Shown: positions 1-10,898 of the stretch, piece by piece
Layout: every line of letters starts with the position of its first letter
Position numbering within the stretch: the first letter of the stretch is position 1
Source: Paraburkholderia sp. UYCP14C
GTDB lineage: Bacteria; Pseudomonadota; Gammaproteobacteria; Burkholderiales; Burkholderiaceae
DNA length: 64,000 bases
NCBI RefSeq assembly: GCF_004197395.1
Contig: NZ_SELS01000021.1
Coordinates: 1 to 64,000 of the forward strand
Direction of reading: 5' to 3'
Translations under genes and position numbers: made by a program
Notes under the pieces: model-generated
Seen by the model: the letters and a program-made list of their open reading frames with translations, nothing else
Database searches by the model: none
What the model was told of the DNA's origin: nothing

Positions 1-386
1 CACGATTCGCCGACGGCGCGGGCTACAGCGGCAAAGGGCATCTGCTGGGCAAGCGTGAGCACCATCGCCTCGAACAGCAGCGTGAAGCCGCTGAGCTTGC
101 CGGCCCAATCGGGCTCGACAAGCGCCACGCGGCCGTCGGGCAGCTTCACGCGCGGCGTGCGCACTTCGAGGTAGCAGTCATGCTGGAAAAAGTTCAGGTG
201 CCGGTAGCGCTTGCCGACGGTGTCATGCACAGGGTGCACTCCGGCCACCTCAGGATGCGCGAAGCGGCTTCCCGCAGTGAAGTCGATCTGGATCGTCAAC
301 AGCTTGGTGGCCGCGTCGAAATCGACGCCGCTCACGAACCACGGATCGCTTATGCCCAATGCGGCTTCGAACAGCTGGCTATGCAT
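1..386 (-). CDS. ISL3-family transposase, N-terminal 128 residues
   Basis: The frame is open from an ATG at 386 to the left edge with no stop, so the gene is cut by the window. The start MHSQLFEAALGI follows a short AGG ribosome-site-like sequence. Visible family features are the YLEVRTPRVKLPDGRVALVE stretch, then PDWAGKLSGFTLLFEAM, the usual entry into the ISL3 transposase core. The catalytic DDE residues lie beyond the window. The product would cut and rejoin the ends of its own element. Confidence 0.82.
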   Translation of the reverse strand, partial: MHSQLFEAALGISDPWFVSGVDFDAATKLLTIQIDFTAGSRFAHPEVAGVHPVHDTVGKRYRHLNFFQHDCYLEVRTPRVKLPDGRVALVEPDWAGKLSGFTLLFEAMVLTLAQQMPFAAVARAVGES

Positions 387-426
387 GACCTGCCTTCGTC
401 TTGTTTATCCAGAAACCGGGACGATA

Positions 427-452
427 CCACCCACTGAAAATTCAATAGAGGC
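427..452 (-). repeat. Terminal inverted repeat of the ISL3-type element
   Basis: Read inward on the minus strand from 452, the sequence starts GCCTCTATTGAATTTTCAGT and continues GGGTGG. It sits about 40 bases before the transposase start. The partner repeat is outside the window, so the exact boundary is uncertain by one or two bases. Confidence 0.65.
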
Positions 453-604
453 TATATCTTCCACGCGCCCTTGCAATTCCCACACGTCGCTTCATCGCCA
501 CTGAGTGCGACATGCTTGCCGTCATCGAACATGGTTGATGAATGGGCGATTACAAAGCCACGTGTTGTCGTGGGATCGCCGTTCCGCACTGCCGCTTTAC
601 GCAT
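452..604 (-). pseudogene. PAAR-domain protein, truncated by IS insertion
   Basis: Fifty residues remain of a PAAR protein, the sharp tip that sits on the VgrG spike of type VI secretion systems. Visible motifs are AVRNGDPTTTRGFVIAHSS, then DDGKHVALSGDEATC and CGNCKGAWKI. Burkholderia relatives continue for about 35 more residues, with a second Cys-rich strand. Here the frame ends at a TAG whose first two bases are host DNA and whose last base is the first base of the insertion sequence. The C-terminal part should lie on the far side of the element. The start at 604 is chosen because family members begin with MRKxAVRxGDPTT; an upstream in-frame ATG also exists. No VgrG or other secretion gene is in the window. 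Confidence 0.8.
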
Positions 605-1082
605 TGCCGCCCGCGCCAAAAGATGTACGCGACGGCACGACATAGGCCGAATCAAGGAAATATTCCGACATCTTTCGTTCTTCAATTACTTAGATCAAGC
701 CCTCATCGTATTTGCTGTTGCAGCGAATTGGACACACCTTGACGACATTTGACCTTGTTCAGACTTCTTCTACATTTCCGACTCAATCCGCAAAAGCGAT
801 TTACGCTGGATTCAGCGGCGACTCAGGATGGCCTGCGGAACCGTTATGGTTTCGGGGAAGATCAAGTAACCTTAGGTCGAACATCTACCAGAGACAGTTG
901 GAACCCTGCTCCAGCGTTTATTTACTCGGCACCTTGATCGACAGAAGCACCAAAGGAAACTGCGGGCTCTTGTATACACGGATTACTTGAAATGCAAGCG
1001 CTTCGATCAGTACCGGCCCGCGGAAGATTCAAGCACATCGTATGCGCCAGGCGGGACGATGAAGAAGCGCTGAAAAGCAGCG
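605..1082. other. Gene-free stretch, lower GC than its surroundings
   Basis: About 480 bases lie between the broken PAAR gene and cbbE. Base composition is visibly less GC-rich than in the cbb genes. Short open frames occur on both strands, but none has a recognisable family, a good ribosome site or the codon pattern of the neighbours. The stretch may carry the original PAAR promoter region and worn remnants. I see no strong terminator for the cbb operon here. Confidence 0.5.
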
Positions 1083-1793
1083 TCATCCATTCATAGCGAC
1101 CATGCGCGCGGGTTCATCGAACTTAGCCAGTTGCTCACGCATGCCGCGAATCGCCTGCGCACGATCGCTCGCGCCGAACACGGCCGACCCGGCAACGAAC
1201 ACATCGGCGCCCGCCTCCGCGATCCGCGCGATGTTCGATGCCTTCACGCCGCCGTCCACTTCGATCAGCAACGGCCGCCCGGTGCGCTGCATCGTCGTGT
1301 CGACGCGCTCGCGCAAGAGCCGCAGCTTATCAAGCGTTTCGGCGATAAACGCCTGGCCGCCGAAGCCCGGATTCACCGACATCACCAGCACGACATCGAG
1401 CATCTCCAGCACGTGATCGAGCACCGCGAGCGGCGTCGCCGGATTCAGCGCGAGCCCCGCGCGCGCGCCGTGCGAACGGATCAGCTCGATGGTCCGATGC
1501 ACGTGCAGCGTCGCTTCCGGATGAAAACTAATCAGGTTCGCGCCGGCCTCGGCAAACGCCGACACCAGCGGATCGACCGGCGTGGTCATCAGATGCACGT
1601 CGAACGGCAGCGACGTGTACGGCCGGATCGCCGAGCACACGAGCGGGCCAACCGTCAGGTTCGGCACGTAGTGGTTGTCCATCACATCGAGATGAATCCA
1701 GTCCGCGCCGGCCGCCGTCACGTCGCGAATCTCGTCGGCGAGCCGGGCAAAATCCGCCGACAGCAGCGACGGAGCAATCAGGAATTCGCGCAT
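1083..1793 (-). CDS. cbbE: Ribulose-phosphate 3-epimerase
   Basis: This cytosolic TIM-barrel enzyme interconverts ribulose 5-phosphate and xylulose 5-phosphate in the regeneration arm of the Calvin cycle. The 236-residue product has the family start IAPSLLSADFARL, the metal-site strand WIHLDVMDNHYVPNLTVGP, VMSVNPGFGGQ, and the phosphate-binding VDGGVKxxNI and AGSAVFG segments. It is the last gene of the minus-strand cbb operon, 22 bases after cbbA, with a GGAG ribosome site just before the ATG. The housekeeping rpe is probably elsewhere in the genome; position and order support the cbb copy. Confidence 0.95.
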   Translation of the reverse strand: MREFLIAPSLLSADFARLADEIRDVTAAGADWIHLDVMDNHYVPNLTVGPLVCSAIRPYTSLPFDVHLMTTPVDPLVSAFAEAGANLISFHPEATLHVHRTIELIRSHGARAGLALNPATPLAVLDHVLEMLDVVLVMSVNPGFGGQAFIAETLDKLRLLRERVDTTMQRTGRPLLIEVDGGVKASNIARIAEAGADVFVAGSAVFGASDRAQAIRGMREQLAKFDEPARMVAMNG

Positions 1794-1815
1794 TGCGTTC
1801 TCCGTGCCAGTGGCG

Positions 1816-2853
1816 TTAGTGGTAGCGGGTCGCCATCGTGTCGAGCGGCAGCGGCTTGATGCGCGCCGCCTGCCCCGCGCAACCGAACGCCTCGAAGCGC
1901 GCGACGCAGATCGCGCTCGCCGCCGCCGTGGCGGCCTTCAGCGCCGCGCGCGGATCGAACTCCGAACGCGCGTTGGCGAGCGACTTGCGCATCGCGCCGC
2001 TCATCGCGAGACGGATGTCGGTGTCGATATTGACCTTGCGCACGCCGTGCGCGATGCCGCGGCGGATTTCGTCGACGGGCACGCCGTAGGTGGTCGGAAT
2101 CTCGCCGCCATATTCGCGGATCACCGCGAGCCATTCCTGCGGCACCGACGACGAACCGTGCATCACCAGATGCGTGTCCGGAATCCGCGCATGAATAGAG
2201 GCGATCCGGTCGATCGCGAGGATGTCGCCGGTCGGCTCGCGGCTGAACTTGTACGCGCCGTGCGAAGTGCCGATCGCGATCGCCAGTGCATCGACGCCGG
2301 TCGCGTCGACGAAGCGCCGCGCTTCGTCCGGGTCGGTCAGCAGATGCTCGCGCGTCAGCTTGCCTTCCGCGCCGACGCCGTCCTCTTCACCCGCGGTGCC
2401 GGTTTCGAGCGAGCCGAGACAGCCCAGTTCGCCCTCCGCCGACACGCCGACCGCATGCGCGGCGTCCACCACGCGCCGGCTCACGTCGACGTTGTAGTCG
2501 TAGGCGGCGGGGGTTTTCTGGTCGGGCAGCAGCGAGCCGTCCATCATCACCGACGTGAAGCCCGAGCGGATCGCCTGCTGACACACCGCGGGGCTCGCGC
2601 CGTGGTCCTGATGCAGCACGAGCGGAATGTCCGGGTGCGCTTCGAGCGCGGCGAGCACCAGATGACGCAGGTACGGCTCGCCCGCGTACTTGCGCGCACC
2701 GGCCGACGCCTGCAGGATCACCGGGCTGTCGGTCGCCTCGGCCGCGCGCATGATCGCGTGAATCTGCTCCATGTTGTTGACGTTGAACGCGGGCACGCCG
2801 TAGTCGTGTTCGGCCGCGTGATCCAGCAGTTGCCGCAGGGTGATGAAGGCCAT
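1816..2853 (-). CDS. cbbA: Class II fructose-1,6-bisphosphate aldolase (Calvin type)
   Basis: It condenses dihydroxyacetone phosphate with glyceraldehyde 3-phosphate or erythrose 4-phosphate, giving fructose or sedoheptulose bisphosphate. The start [15 protein letters not shown] follows a GAGGAGC ribosome site. The 345 residues carry the zinc-binding His segment [10 protein letters not shown], the Glu-rich [10 protein letters not shown], the phosphate/metal segment [10 protein letters not shown], and [10 protein letters not shown] near the C terminus. This is the usual length for the CbbA type. The frame continues upstream, but the long extension has no homology-like content. It lies 50 bases after cbbT in the same operon. 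Confidence 0.95.
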   Translation of the reverse strand: MAFITLRQLLDHAAEHDYGVPAFNVNNMEQIHAIMRAAEATDSPVILQASAGARKYAGEPYLRHLVLAALEAHPDIPLVLHQDHGASPAVCQQAIRSGFTSVMMDGSLLPDQKTPAAYDYNVDVSRRVVDAAHAVGVSAEGELGCLGSLETGTAGEEDGVGAEGKLTREHLLTDPDEARRFVDATGVDALAIAIGTSHGAYKFSREPTGDILAIDRIASIHARIPDTHLVMHGSSSVPQEWLAVIREYGGEIPTTYGVPVDEIRRGIAHGVRKVNIDTDIRLAMSGAMRKSLANARSEFDPRAALKAATAAASAICVARFEAFGCAGQAARIKPLPLDTMATRYH

Positions 2854-2903
2854 TGCGTGCTCCTCGATATGAAATGAAATCTCTTCAGGCTCGGGCGGCA
2901 AGC

Positions 2904-4955
2904 TCAACGCACACGGTCCGCGACGCGCGTCGCTTCGTCGATCACCGCCTGCGCGTTCAGCCTGAAATGCTCGAACAACGCTGCGGCCGGGGCCGATTCG
3001 CCGAACGTATCGATGCCGACCACGCCACCGTCGAGCCCGACGTATTGCCGCCAGAACGCGCGCACGCCCGCCTCGATCGCGACGCGCGGCACACCCGGCG
3101 GCAGCACGGCGTCGCGCCACGCGCGCGGTTGCCGGTCGAACGTCGTGGTCGATGGCATCGACACGACGCGCGCGGCGACGCCGACGGCCGCGAGCGGCGC
3201 GATTGAATCGAGAGCGAGCGACACTTCCGAGCCGGTGGCGATCAGAACGACACGCGCCGCTTGCACCTGCCCTTCTTCCTCGGGCCAATCGCGTAACACG
3301 TAGCCGCCACGCGCAATTGCGGCGATCTGCTCGGCGGTTCGCGCGACGAACCGCAGGTTCTGCCGGCTCAGCAACAGACACGACGGCCCCTCCCGTTCGA
3401 CCGCGCTGACCCACGCCTGCGCGGTCTCGACGGTGTCGCACGGACGCCAGACGTCGAGCCCCGGAATCAGCCTGAGGCTCGCCGCATGTTCGACCGCCTG
3501 ATGCGTCGGCCCGTCTTCGCCGAGGCCGATGGAGTCGTGCGTGAACACGAAGATCGAACGCGTTTTCATCAGCGCGGCCATGCGCAGCGCGTTGCGCGCA
3601 TAGTCGGAGAAGGTCAGGAACGTGCCGCCGAACGGCAGATAGCCGCGATGCAGCGCGATGCCGTTCATCACCGCGCTCATGCCGAACTCGCGCACGCCGT
3701 AGTGCACGTAGTTGCCGCCGCGCAGACCGTTTTCGTCGCTATGCACGTCGACCGCGCCCGGCCAGTCCGTCAGGTTCGAACCGGTCAGGTCGGCCGAGCC
3801 GCCGAGCAGCTCCGGCAGGCTGCGCGCGAGCGCGGCGATCGCCTTTTGCGAAGCCTTGCGCGTCGCGATCGATTCAGCGGCGCAATCCGCATCGCGCAGC
3901 AGCGCGCGAACCGTGTCGTGCCAAAGCCCGGGCAGGCTGCCCTGCACGCGTCGCTCGAATTCGGCGGCCTCCATCGGATAGTGCTTGCGATACGCATCGA
4001 AACGCTCGCGCCATTCGGCTTCCGCAGCGACACCGCGCTCGCTCGCGTCGAAGTTCGCGCGAATCCCGTCGGGAATCTCGAACGGCGGATGCGGCCAGCC
4101 GAGCGCGCGGCGCGTGCGTTCGACCTCGTCGGCGCCGAGCGGTGCGCCGTGCACATCGTGCGTACCGGCCTTCGACGGCGCGCCCTGGCCGATCACCGTG
4201 CGGCAGCAGATCAGCGTCGGCCGGCCGGTGGCGCGCGCCGCGTGCAACGCGCGATCGACCGCGTCGACGTCGTGGCCGTCCACCTCGCGCACCACATGCC
4301 AGCCGTAGGCCGCGAAGCGCGCGGGCGTGTCGTCGGCGAACCATCGCGCGACGTGGCCGTCGATCGAGATGCCGTTGTCGTCGTACAGCACCGTCAGCTT
4401 GTCGAGCTTCAGGGTGCCCGCGAGCGACGCCGCTTCGTGCGAGATGCCCTCCATCAGGCAGCCGTCGCCGGCGAACACGTAGGTGCGGTGATCGACGATT
4501 CGATGCCCGGGCCGGTTGAACTCGCGCGCGAGCAATGCCTCGGCGAGCGCCATGCCCACGCCGTTCGCCAGCCCCTGGCCGAGCGGCCCGGTGGTCGTTT
4601 CAACGCCGGGTGTGACGCCCACTTCGGGATGCCCCGGCGTTTTGCTGTGCAACTGGCGAAAGCGCTTCAATTCGTCGATCGGCAGGTCGTAGCCCGTCAG
4701 ATGCAGCAGTCCGTACAGCAGCATCGAACCATGTCCGTTCGACAGCACGAAACGGTCGCGGTCGGGCCACCCGGGATTGCGCGGGTTGTGCTTCAGATGC
4801 CGGTCCCACAACGCGACCGCGATCTCGGCCATGCCGAGCGGCATGCCCGGATGCCCCGACTTCGCGGCTTCCACCGCATCGATCGCGAGCATGCGCAGCG
4901 CGTCGGCCATCGAGCGGGTGGCGGGTGCGTCAAGCGGTTGCGCGACTGCACTCAT
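2904..4955 (-). CDS. cbbT: Transketolase
   Basis: This thiamine-diphosphate enzyme moves two-carbon ketol units between sugar phosphates to regenerate pentose phosphates for RuBisCO. The 683 residues include the N-terminal [12 protein letters not shown], the [17 protein letters not shown] segment, the thiamine-diphosphate signature [13 protein letters not shown], and the C-terminal TGSEVSLAL and [10 protein letters not shown]. The start at 4955 is supported by an AAGGAGAG ribosome site; a longer in-frame extension is unlikely. It lies between cbbP and cbbA in the minus-strand operon. In Cupriavidus, cbbZ, cbbG and cbbK sit between cbbT and cbbA, but none of them is here. Confidence 0.96.
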   Translation of the reverse strand: MSAVAQPLDAPATRSMADALRMLAIDAVEAAKSGHPGMPLGMAEIAVALWDRHLKHNPRNPGWPDRDRFVLSNGHGSMLLYGLLHLTGYDLPIDELKRFRQLHSKTPGHPEVGVTPGVETTTGPLGQGLANGVGMALAEALLAREFNRPGHRIVDHRTYVFAGDGCLMEGISHEAASLAGTLKLDKLTVLYDDNGISIDGHVARWFADDTPARFAAYGWHVVREVDGHDVDAVDRALHAARATGRPTLICCRTVIGQGAPSKAGTHDVHGAPLGADEVERTRRALGWPHPPFEIPDGIRANFDASERGVAAEAEWRERFDAYRKHYPMEAAEFERRVQGSLPGLWHDTVRALLRDADCAAESIATRKASQKAIAALARSLPELLGGSADLTGSNLTDWPGAVDVHSDENGLRGGNYVHYGVREFGMSAVMNGIALHRGYLPFGGTFLTFSDYARNALRMAALMKTRSIFVFTHDSIGLGEDGPTHQAVEHAASLRLIPGLDVWRPCDTVETAQAWVSAVEREGPSCLLLSRQNLRFVARTAEQIAAIARGGYVLRDWPEEEGQVQAARVVLIATGSEVSLALDSIAPLAAVGVAARVVSMPSTTTFDRQPRAWRDAVLPPGVPRVAIEAGVRAFWRQYVGLDGGVVGIDTFGESAPAAALFEHFRLNAQAVIDEATRVADRVR

Positions 4956-5011
4956 CGAATCTCTCCTTGCGAAATGAACGCCGGGATGCGCCGGGTGCGC
5001 TTCGAACAACG

Positions 5012-5884
5012 TCAGGCGCGCGCGCGCCGGTCGATCAGTTGCAGGATCATCGGCGTGAAGATCAACTGCATCGCGAGTCCCATCTTGCCGCCCGGCACGA
5101 CGATCACGTTCGGGCGCGACATGAACGAGTCGTGCAGCATCGTCAGCAGATACTGGAAGTCGATGCCCTTCGGCCGCGCGAAGCGGATCACGACGAAGCT
5201 CTCGTCAGGCTGCGGAATCTCGCGGGCGGTGAACGGATTCGACGTATCCACGGTCGGCACGCGCTGAAAGTTCACATGCGTGCGCGAGAACTGCGGGCAG
5301 ATGTAGTTCACGTAGTCGGGCATGCGCCGCAGGATCGTGTCGACCACCGCTTCGTGCGTATAGCCGCGCATCGTCTGATCGCGGTGCAGCTTCTGGATCC
5401 ACTCGAGGTTGATGATCGGCACGACACCGATCAGCAGATCCGCATGCCGCGCGATATCGACCTTGTCGGTCACCGCCGCGCCGTGCAATCCTTCGTAGAA
5501 CATCAGATCGGTGCCGGACTCGACCTCCTCCCACGGCGTGAAGGTGCCGCCGTCCTGCTTGTAAAGCTGCGCTTCGCCGGCGTCGTGCACATAGTGGCGA
5601 AACTGGCCGCCGCCGTTTTCGCCGTAGCGCGTGAACAGCGTTTCGAGTTCTTCGAGCAGATTCGCTTCCGGCCCGAAGTGACTGAAATTCGGCACGCCGT
5701 CGCGTTCGCGCTCCTGCATCGCCGCGCGCATGCCGTTGCGGTCGTAGCGATGAAACGCGTCGCCTTCGACGATCTGCGCATTGATGTGCTCGCGTCTGAA
5801 GATATGCATGAAGCTCTTCATGACGGTGGTGGTGCCCGCGCCGCTCGAGCCGGTCACCGCGATGATCGGATGTTTGACTGACAT
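5012..5884 (-). CDS. cbbP: Phosphoribulokinase
   Basis: It makes ribulose 1,5-bisphosphate from ribulose 5-phosphate and ATP, one of the two reactions unique to the Calvin cycle. The 290-residue length is that of the proteobacterial octameric type. The P-loop [10 protein letters not shown] is at residues 11-20, followed by [12 protein letters not shown] and the later YEGLHGA and [18 protein letters not shown] segments. An in-frame upstream extension has repetitive, non-family content, so MSVKHPII is taken as the start. It lies between cbbF and cbbT, with a repeat-containing gap on the cbbF side. Confidence 0.96.
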   Translation of the reverse strand: MSVKHPIIAVTGSSGAGTTTVMKSFMHIFRREHINAQIVEGDAFHRYDRNGMRAAMQERERDGVPNFSHFGPEANLLEELETLFTRYGENGGGQFRHYVHDAGEAQLYKQDGGTFTPWEEVESGTDLMFYEGLHGAAVTDKVDIARHADLLIGVVPIINLEWIQKLHRDQTMRGYTHEAVVDTILRRMPDYVNYICPQFSRTHVNFQRVPTVDTSNPFTAREIPQPDESFVVIRFARPKGIDFQYLLTMLHDSFMSRPNVIVVPGGKMGLAMQLIFTPMILQLIDRRARA

Positions 5885-5919
5885 TGCGTTTGTCTCCGGA
5901 TGACTGTGTTGTTTGTGTC

Positions 5920-5961
5920 GGGCGTCGCACGCCGGGCGTCGCACGCCGGGCGTCGCGCGCC
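5920..5961. repeat. 14-bp tandem repeat, three copies
   Basis: Three back-to-back copies of gggcgtcgcacgcc fill 5920-5933, 5934-5947 and 5948-5961; the third has one change, and a decayed fourth follows. The array lies in the 109-base gap between cbbF and cbbP. The unit is GC-rich and could fold as RNA, but no role is known. Confidence 0.85.
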
Positions 5962-5993
5962 GGGCGCCGTACGCACCTGCTGTCAGTCGCTCA

Positions 5994-7097
5994 TCACGCC
6001 GTGAAATCCGGCAGGAACAGCGAGCGCGTGCCGAACAGCGGCGACGTGAACGGCTTGTCCTCGCCGCGGTCGTATTCGCCGTGATAGCGCGCGATGCGCT
6101 CAACCTCGTTCTTCGAGCCGAGAATCACCGGCACGCGGCCATGCAGCGCGCGCGGCGCGACGTCGAGAATGCGTTCGCGGCCGGTGATCGCGAGGCCGCC
6201 CGCCTGCTCGACCAGAAAGCTCATCGGGTTCGCTTCGTAGAGCAGGCGCAGGCGCCCTTCCATCGCCGGCGTTTTCGAATCGCGCGGGTACATGAATACG
6301 CCGCCGCGCATCAGGATGCGATGCACCTCCGCGACCATCGACGCGATCCAGCGCATGTTGAAGTCGCGCGCGCGGCAACCGCTGCGGCCGTCCTTGCACT
6401 CCTGCACGTAGCGGCGCACGGGCGGCTCCCAGAAGCGTTCGTTCGATGCGTTGATCGCGAACTCGCCGGTTTCCTCCGGAATCCGGATGTTCGAATGCGT
6501 GAGCACGAAGTTGCCGATGTCGCGCTCGAGCGTGAAGCCGTGCGTGCCGTTGCCGACCGACAGCACCAGCATCGTCGACGGCCCATACACGGCGTAGCCG
6601 GCCGCGACCTGCTCGCAGCCGGGCCGCAGGAACGCGGCTTCGCTCGTCGCATCCTCGTTCGGATCGCGCGTGCGCAGCACCGAGAAGATCGAGCCGACCA
6701 CGCCGTTGATGTCGATATTCGACGAGCCGTCGAGCGGATCGAACGCAAGCAGATACTCGCCGCGCGGATAGTCCGGCGGAATCGCGTACACGTGCTCCAT
6801 TTCCTCGGACACCATCGCGGCCAGCAAGCCGTCCCACTCGCATTGCTGCACAAAGATGTCGTTGGTGGAGACGTCGAGCTTCTTCTGCTCCTCGCCATGC
6901 GTATTGACGGTTTGCGCGGAGCCGAAGTTGCCCCCGAGCGCGCCCTTGGTCAGCATCGCCGAGATCGATTTGATGGCGGCCGCCACGTCGATCAGCAGCG
7001 CGGAGAGTCCTGCCGTGTCCCGCGTGCTTTCCGTACACGGCGGGCGATCGAGCGTGTCGATCAGGAACTTCGAAAGTGTCGTGCGTCCGTCCTGCAT
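5994..7097 (-). CDS. cbbF: Fructose-1,6-bisphosphatase, class I
   Basis: It removes the 1-phosphate from fructose bisphosphate, and in Calvin operons often from sedoheptulose bisphosphate as well. The 367 residues carry the metal-binding signature DPLDGSSN at 120-127, the adenine/AMP-region GALGGNFGS early on, and the substrate-binding GGVFMYPRD and [21 protein letters not shown]. It lies 27 bases after cbbX in the minus-strand operon. Both bisphosphatase activities are plausible; the sequence alone does not decide between them. Confidence 0.95.
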   Translation of the reverse strand: MQDGRTTLSKFLIDTLDRPPCTESTRDTAGLSALLIDVAAAIKSISAMLTKGALGGNFGSAQTVNTHGEEQKKLDVSTNDIFVQQCEWDGLLAAMVSEEMEHVYAIPPDYPRGEYLLAFDPLDGSSNIDINGVVGSIFSVLRTRDPNEDATSEAAFLRPGCEQVAAGYAVYGPSTMLVLSVGNGTHGFTLERDIGNFVLTHSNIRIPEETGEFAINASNERFWEPPVRRYVQECKDGRSGCRARDFNMRWIASMVAEVHRILMRGGVFMYPRDSKTPAMEGRLRLLYEANPMSFLVEQAGGLAITGRERILDVAPRALHGRVPVILGSKNEVERIARYHGEYDRGEDKPFTSPLFGTRSLFLPDFTA

Positions 7098-7124
7098 GGC
7101 GTTCTCCCTGGATGGTGTCGTGAT

Positions 7125-8099
7125 TCAGCCCGGCGGCGCCGTGACGGCGCGCGCGGTGGAAGGCAATGGCGAGGACGGCGGCGGCTCGTCGAACACGCGG
7201 CTCGCGCGCACGTCGGCGGCGTCGATCAGCGTCAGCGTGGCGGCGTCGATCGGCTCGCCGCCCTGCAAGGCGCTAGCGAACAGGCGGTTCGCCTGGCGCA
7301 GCCGCGCGCGGTCGAGCGCATTGCGCACCGAGCGCGCGTTGGCGAAATTCGGTTGACGGATGCGGCGCGCCAGATAGTCGGCGAACGCGCGGCGTGACGC
7401 CGCATCGAAGCGGTAGTGCATGGTGCCGAGCATCCGCTCGGCGATTTCGAGCAGTTCGGTTTCCTCGTAATCGGGAAACGTAATGTGATGCGCGATGCGC
7501 GAACGGAAACCGGGATTGCTCTCGAAGAACACTTCCATCCGCGACGCGTAGCCGGCCAGAATCACGACCAGGTCGCTGCGCTGGTTCTCCATCGTCTGCA
7601 GCAGGATTTCGATCGCTTCCTGGCCATAGTCGCGCTCGTTCTCCGGGCGATACAGGTAGTACGCTTCGTCGATGAACAGCACGCCGCCCATCGCGCGCTT
7701 CAACACATCGCGTGTTTTCGGCGCGGTGTGGCCGATGTACTGGCCGACCAGATCGTCGCGCGTGACCGACACCAGATGATTGCGGCGGATGTAGCCGAGC
7801 CGGTGCAGCACCTCGGCCATGCGCAGCGCGACCGTCGTCTTGCCGGTGCCGGGGTTGCCGGAGAAGCACATGTGCAAGGTCGGCGCGCCGCCCGCGAGAC
7901 CCAGCGAAGCCCGCGCGCGTTCGACCAGCAGATGCGCGGCGACCTCGCGAATGCGCGTCTTCACGGGCGCGAGCCCGACCAGGTCGCGATCGAGTTCGCC
8001 GAGTACGTCGCCGATGCCCGAGTCGCGGTACAGCGCCGCGAGGTCGATGTGGGGCGCGGCGGAAGCGGGGCGTGCATCCGCGATGGCGGCGTCTGTCAT
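7125..8099 (-). CDS. cbbX: CbbX, RuBisCO activase (AAA+ ATPase)
   Basis: This hexameric AAA+ remodeller releases inhibitory sugar phosphates from red-type RuBisCO by pulling on the large-subunit C terminus. The 324 residues show Walker [10 protein letters not shown] at 81-89, Walker [12 protein letters not shown], a sensor segment DLVVILAGY and the arginine-rich FRSRIAHHI. An N-terminal Ala-rich stretch precedes the core. The gene sits 52 bases after cbbS, the normal place for form IC operons. Related activases are allosterically switched on by ribulose bisphosphate. Confidence 0.95.
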   Translation of the reverse strand: MTDAAIADARPASAAPHIDLAALYRDSGIGDVLGELDRDLVGLAPVKTRIREVAAHLLVERARASLGLAGGAPTLHMCFSGNPGTGKTTVALRMAEVLHRLGYIRRNHLVSVTRDDLVGQYIGHTAPKTRDVLKRAMGGVLFIDEAYYLYRPENERDYGQEAIEILLQTMENQRSDLVVILAGYASRMEVFFESNPGFRSRIAHHITFPDYEETELLEIAERMLGTMHYRFDAASRRAFADYLARRIRQPNFANARSVRNALDRARLRQANRLFASALQGGEPIDAATLTLIDAADVRASRVFDEPPPSSPLPSTARAVTAPPG

Positions 8100-8151
8100 T
8101 GTTCCTCCTTGCTGTGCGGGTCGTCGTGCGCGCTATTGCGCGATCAGCGGG

Positions 8152-8580
8152 TCAGCCCGCCGCGCCGTAACGCTCGCCCTCGGGCCGATCGCTCGCATAG
8201 CCCGTCATGCTGTAGCGCTGCGTACGCCCCCGCGCGTCCTGGCGCAGCAGCCGGAAGCCCGGCTCCACATCCGGCCGGTTGACGATGAACGACAGGCGCA
8301 TCGTCTCGAAGGTGCGCACCGAATCGAACGCGTTGACCTTGATGTAGTGCTGCGGCCGCGCCTCGCGGCAAGCCCTGACCTCCTGCAATACGCCAGCGGC
8401 GTCGTGCAAGTCGAACATCGGCAGGCCCCACATTTCCCAGTAGGTGTTGCGCGGATGCGGGTCGTCGGTGAATTCAACCGAACAGGCCCAGCCCTGGCGC
8501 AGCGCATAGTCGATCTGCAGGCCGATTTCCTCGTCGGTCAGCTCGGGCAGAAATGAAAACGTTCCTTGTGTGATACGCAT
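8152..8580 (-). CDS. cbbS: RuBisCO small subunit, form IC
   Basis: The small subunit caps the L8S8 RuBisCO. The start [19 protein letters not shown] is typical of form IC, and a GAGG ribosome site lies six bases upstream; an earlier in-frame ATG adds 14 unlike residues. The 142-residue length and the segments [20 protein letters not shown] and [20 protein letters not shown] match red-type small subunits, which have a C-terminal beta-hairpin extension. It is 124 bases downstream of cbbL, a wide gap that carries a hairpin. Confidence 0.96.
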   Translation of the reverse strand: MRITQGTFSFLPELTDEEIGLQIDYALRQGWACSVEFTDDPHPRNTYWEMWGLPMFDLHDAAGVLQEVRACREARPQHYIKVNAFDSVRTFETMRLSFIVNRPDVEPGFRLLRQDARGRTQRYSMTGYASDRPEGERYGAAG

Positions 8581-8632
8581 GACGAACCTCGTTGATGAAT
8601 GTCGCGTTCTGAACGGCGTCAACGGTGCCCCG

Positions 8633-8652
8633 CGCGGTGCCGTGGCACCGCG
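8633..8652 (-). other. Intercistronic hairpin between cbbL and cbbS
   Basis: Arms cgcggtgcc and ggcaccgcg form a perfect nine-pair stem around a two-base centre. It lies between the cbbL stop and the cbbS start, with no U-tract. In other operons such structures mark processing or act as 3' stabilisers; that role is inferred here. Confidence 0.55.
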
Positions 8653-8704
8653 TTGCGGATGCGCTCGTGAAGCGCTCGCGGGAAAAGCTCGGCTCAGTTC
8701 ACGG

Positions 8705-10654
<1,950 letters not shown>

Positions 10655-10702
10655 GCAGTTCGAACCGCAGTTCCAACCGCAGTTTCAACCGCAGTTTCAA
10701 CC
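10655..10702 (+). repeat. Four 12-bp tandem repeats directly before pqqA
   Basis: Units gcagttcgaacc, gcagttccaacc, gcagtttcaacc and gcagtttcaacc follow without gaps; the last two are identical. They end immediately before the AAGGAGG ribosome site (10704-10710) of pqqA, so they would form part of its 5' leader. They could be binding sites for a regulator, a translation-control element or a slippage-prone array. I know of no such element in pqq operons. Confidence 0.85.
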
Positions 10703-10718
10703 GAAGGAGGAAGCACGT

Positions 10719-10793
10719 ATGCAATGGACGACTCCGAGCTACACCGACGTACGCCTCGGTTTTGAAATCGTGATGTATGTCGCTACGCGTTAA
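10719..10793 (+). CDS. pqqA: PqqA, precursor peptide of pyrroloquinoline quinone
   Basis: This 24-residue peptide is the substrate for PQQ: PqqE cross-links the side chains of one Glu and one Tyr, which are later cut out and oxidised. The sequence begins MQWTTPSYTDVRLGFE and carries the essential pair Glu16 and Tyr20 in the E-x3-Y spacing. A strong AAGGAGG lies eight bases upstream. It is unusually far from its partners, about 12 kb from pqqB, and is followed by a hairpin that probably uncouples it from the next genes. High expression from its own promoter is inferred. Confidence 0.97.
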   Translation: MQWTTPSYTDVRLGFEIVMYVATR

Positions 10794-10797
10794 GCCC

Positions 10798-10828
10798 GCA
10801 AAAGGGCCGCACGCCGCGGCCCCTTTGC
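10798..10828 (+). terminator. Hairpin after pqqA (terminator or attenuator)
   Basis: Arms gcaaaagggccgc (10798-10810) and gcggcccctttgc (10816-10828) pair at 12 of 13 positions around a five-base loop. It begins five bases after the pqqA stop. There is no clear run of T, so it may act as an attenuator or mRNA-stabilising structure rather than a strong terminator. Confidence 0.65.
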
Positions 10829-10898
10829 GGTTCCTGTTTGTGTTTGACCTCTGCTGACGGCCGGCCTTCCGGCGCTGTCGGGACACACGTTCCCAGCC

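Larger units (their letters stand above)
1..452 (-). mobile_element. ISL3-family insertion sequence, partial (one end)
   Basis: This is one end of an insertion sequence; the rest lies beyond the left edge. It holds the N-terminal part of an ISL3-type transposase reading leftward, preceded by a terminal inverted repeat that begins near 452. The inverted repeat resembles the ISL3 pattern, in which a GGCTCT-like tip is followed by an AT-rich stretch and GTGGGT. The element interrupts a PAAR gene just outside it. The next eight bases, tatatctt at 453-460, are the expected size of an ISL3 target duplication, but the second copy would be outside the window, so the duplication is inferred. Confidence 0.8.

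Noticed and set aside
605-1082. Several short open frames, including a minus-strand one with ASVDQGAE and NAGAGFQL-like words suggestive of a porin remnant.
   Set aside because: They are broken by stops, lack ribosome sites and match no family clearly.
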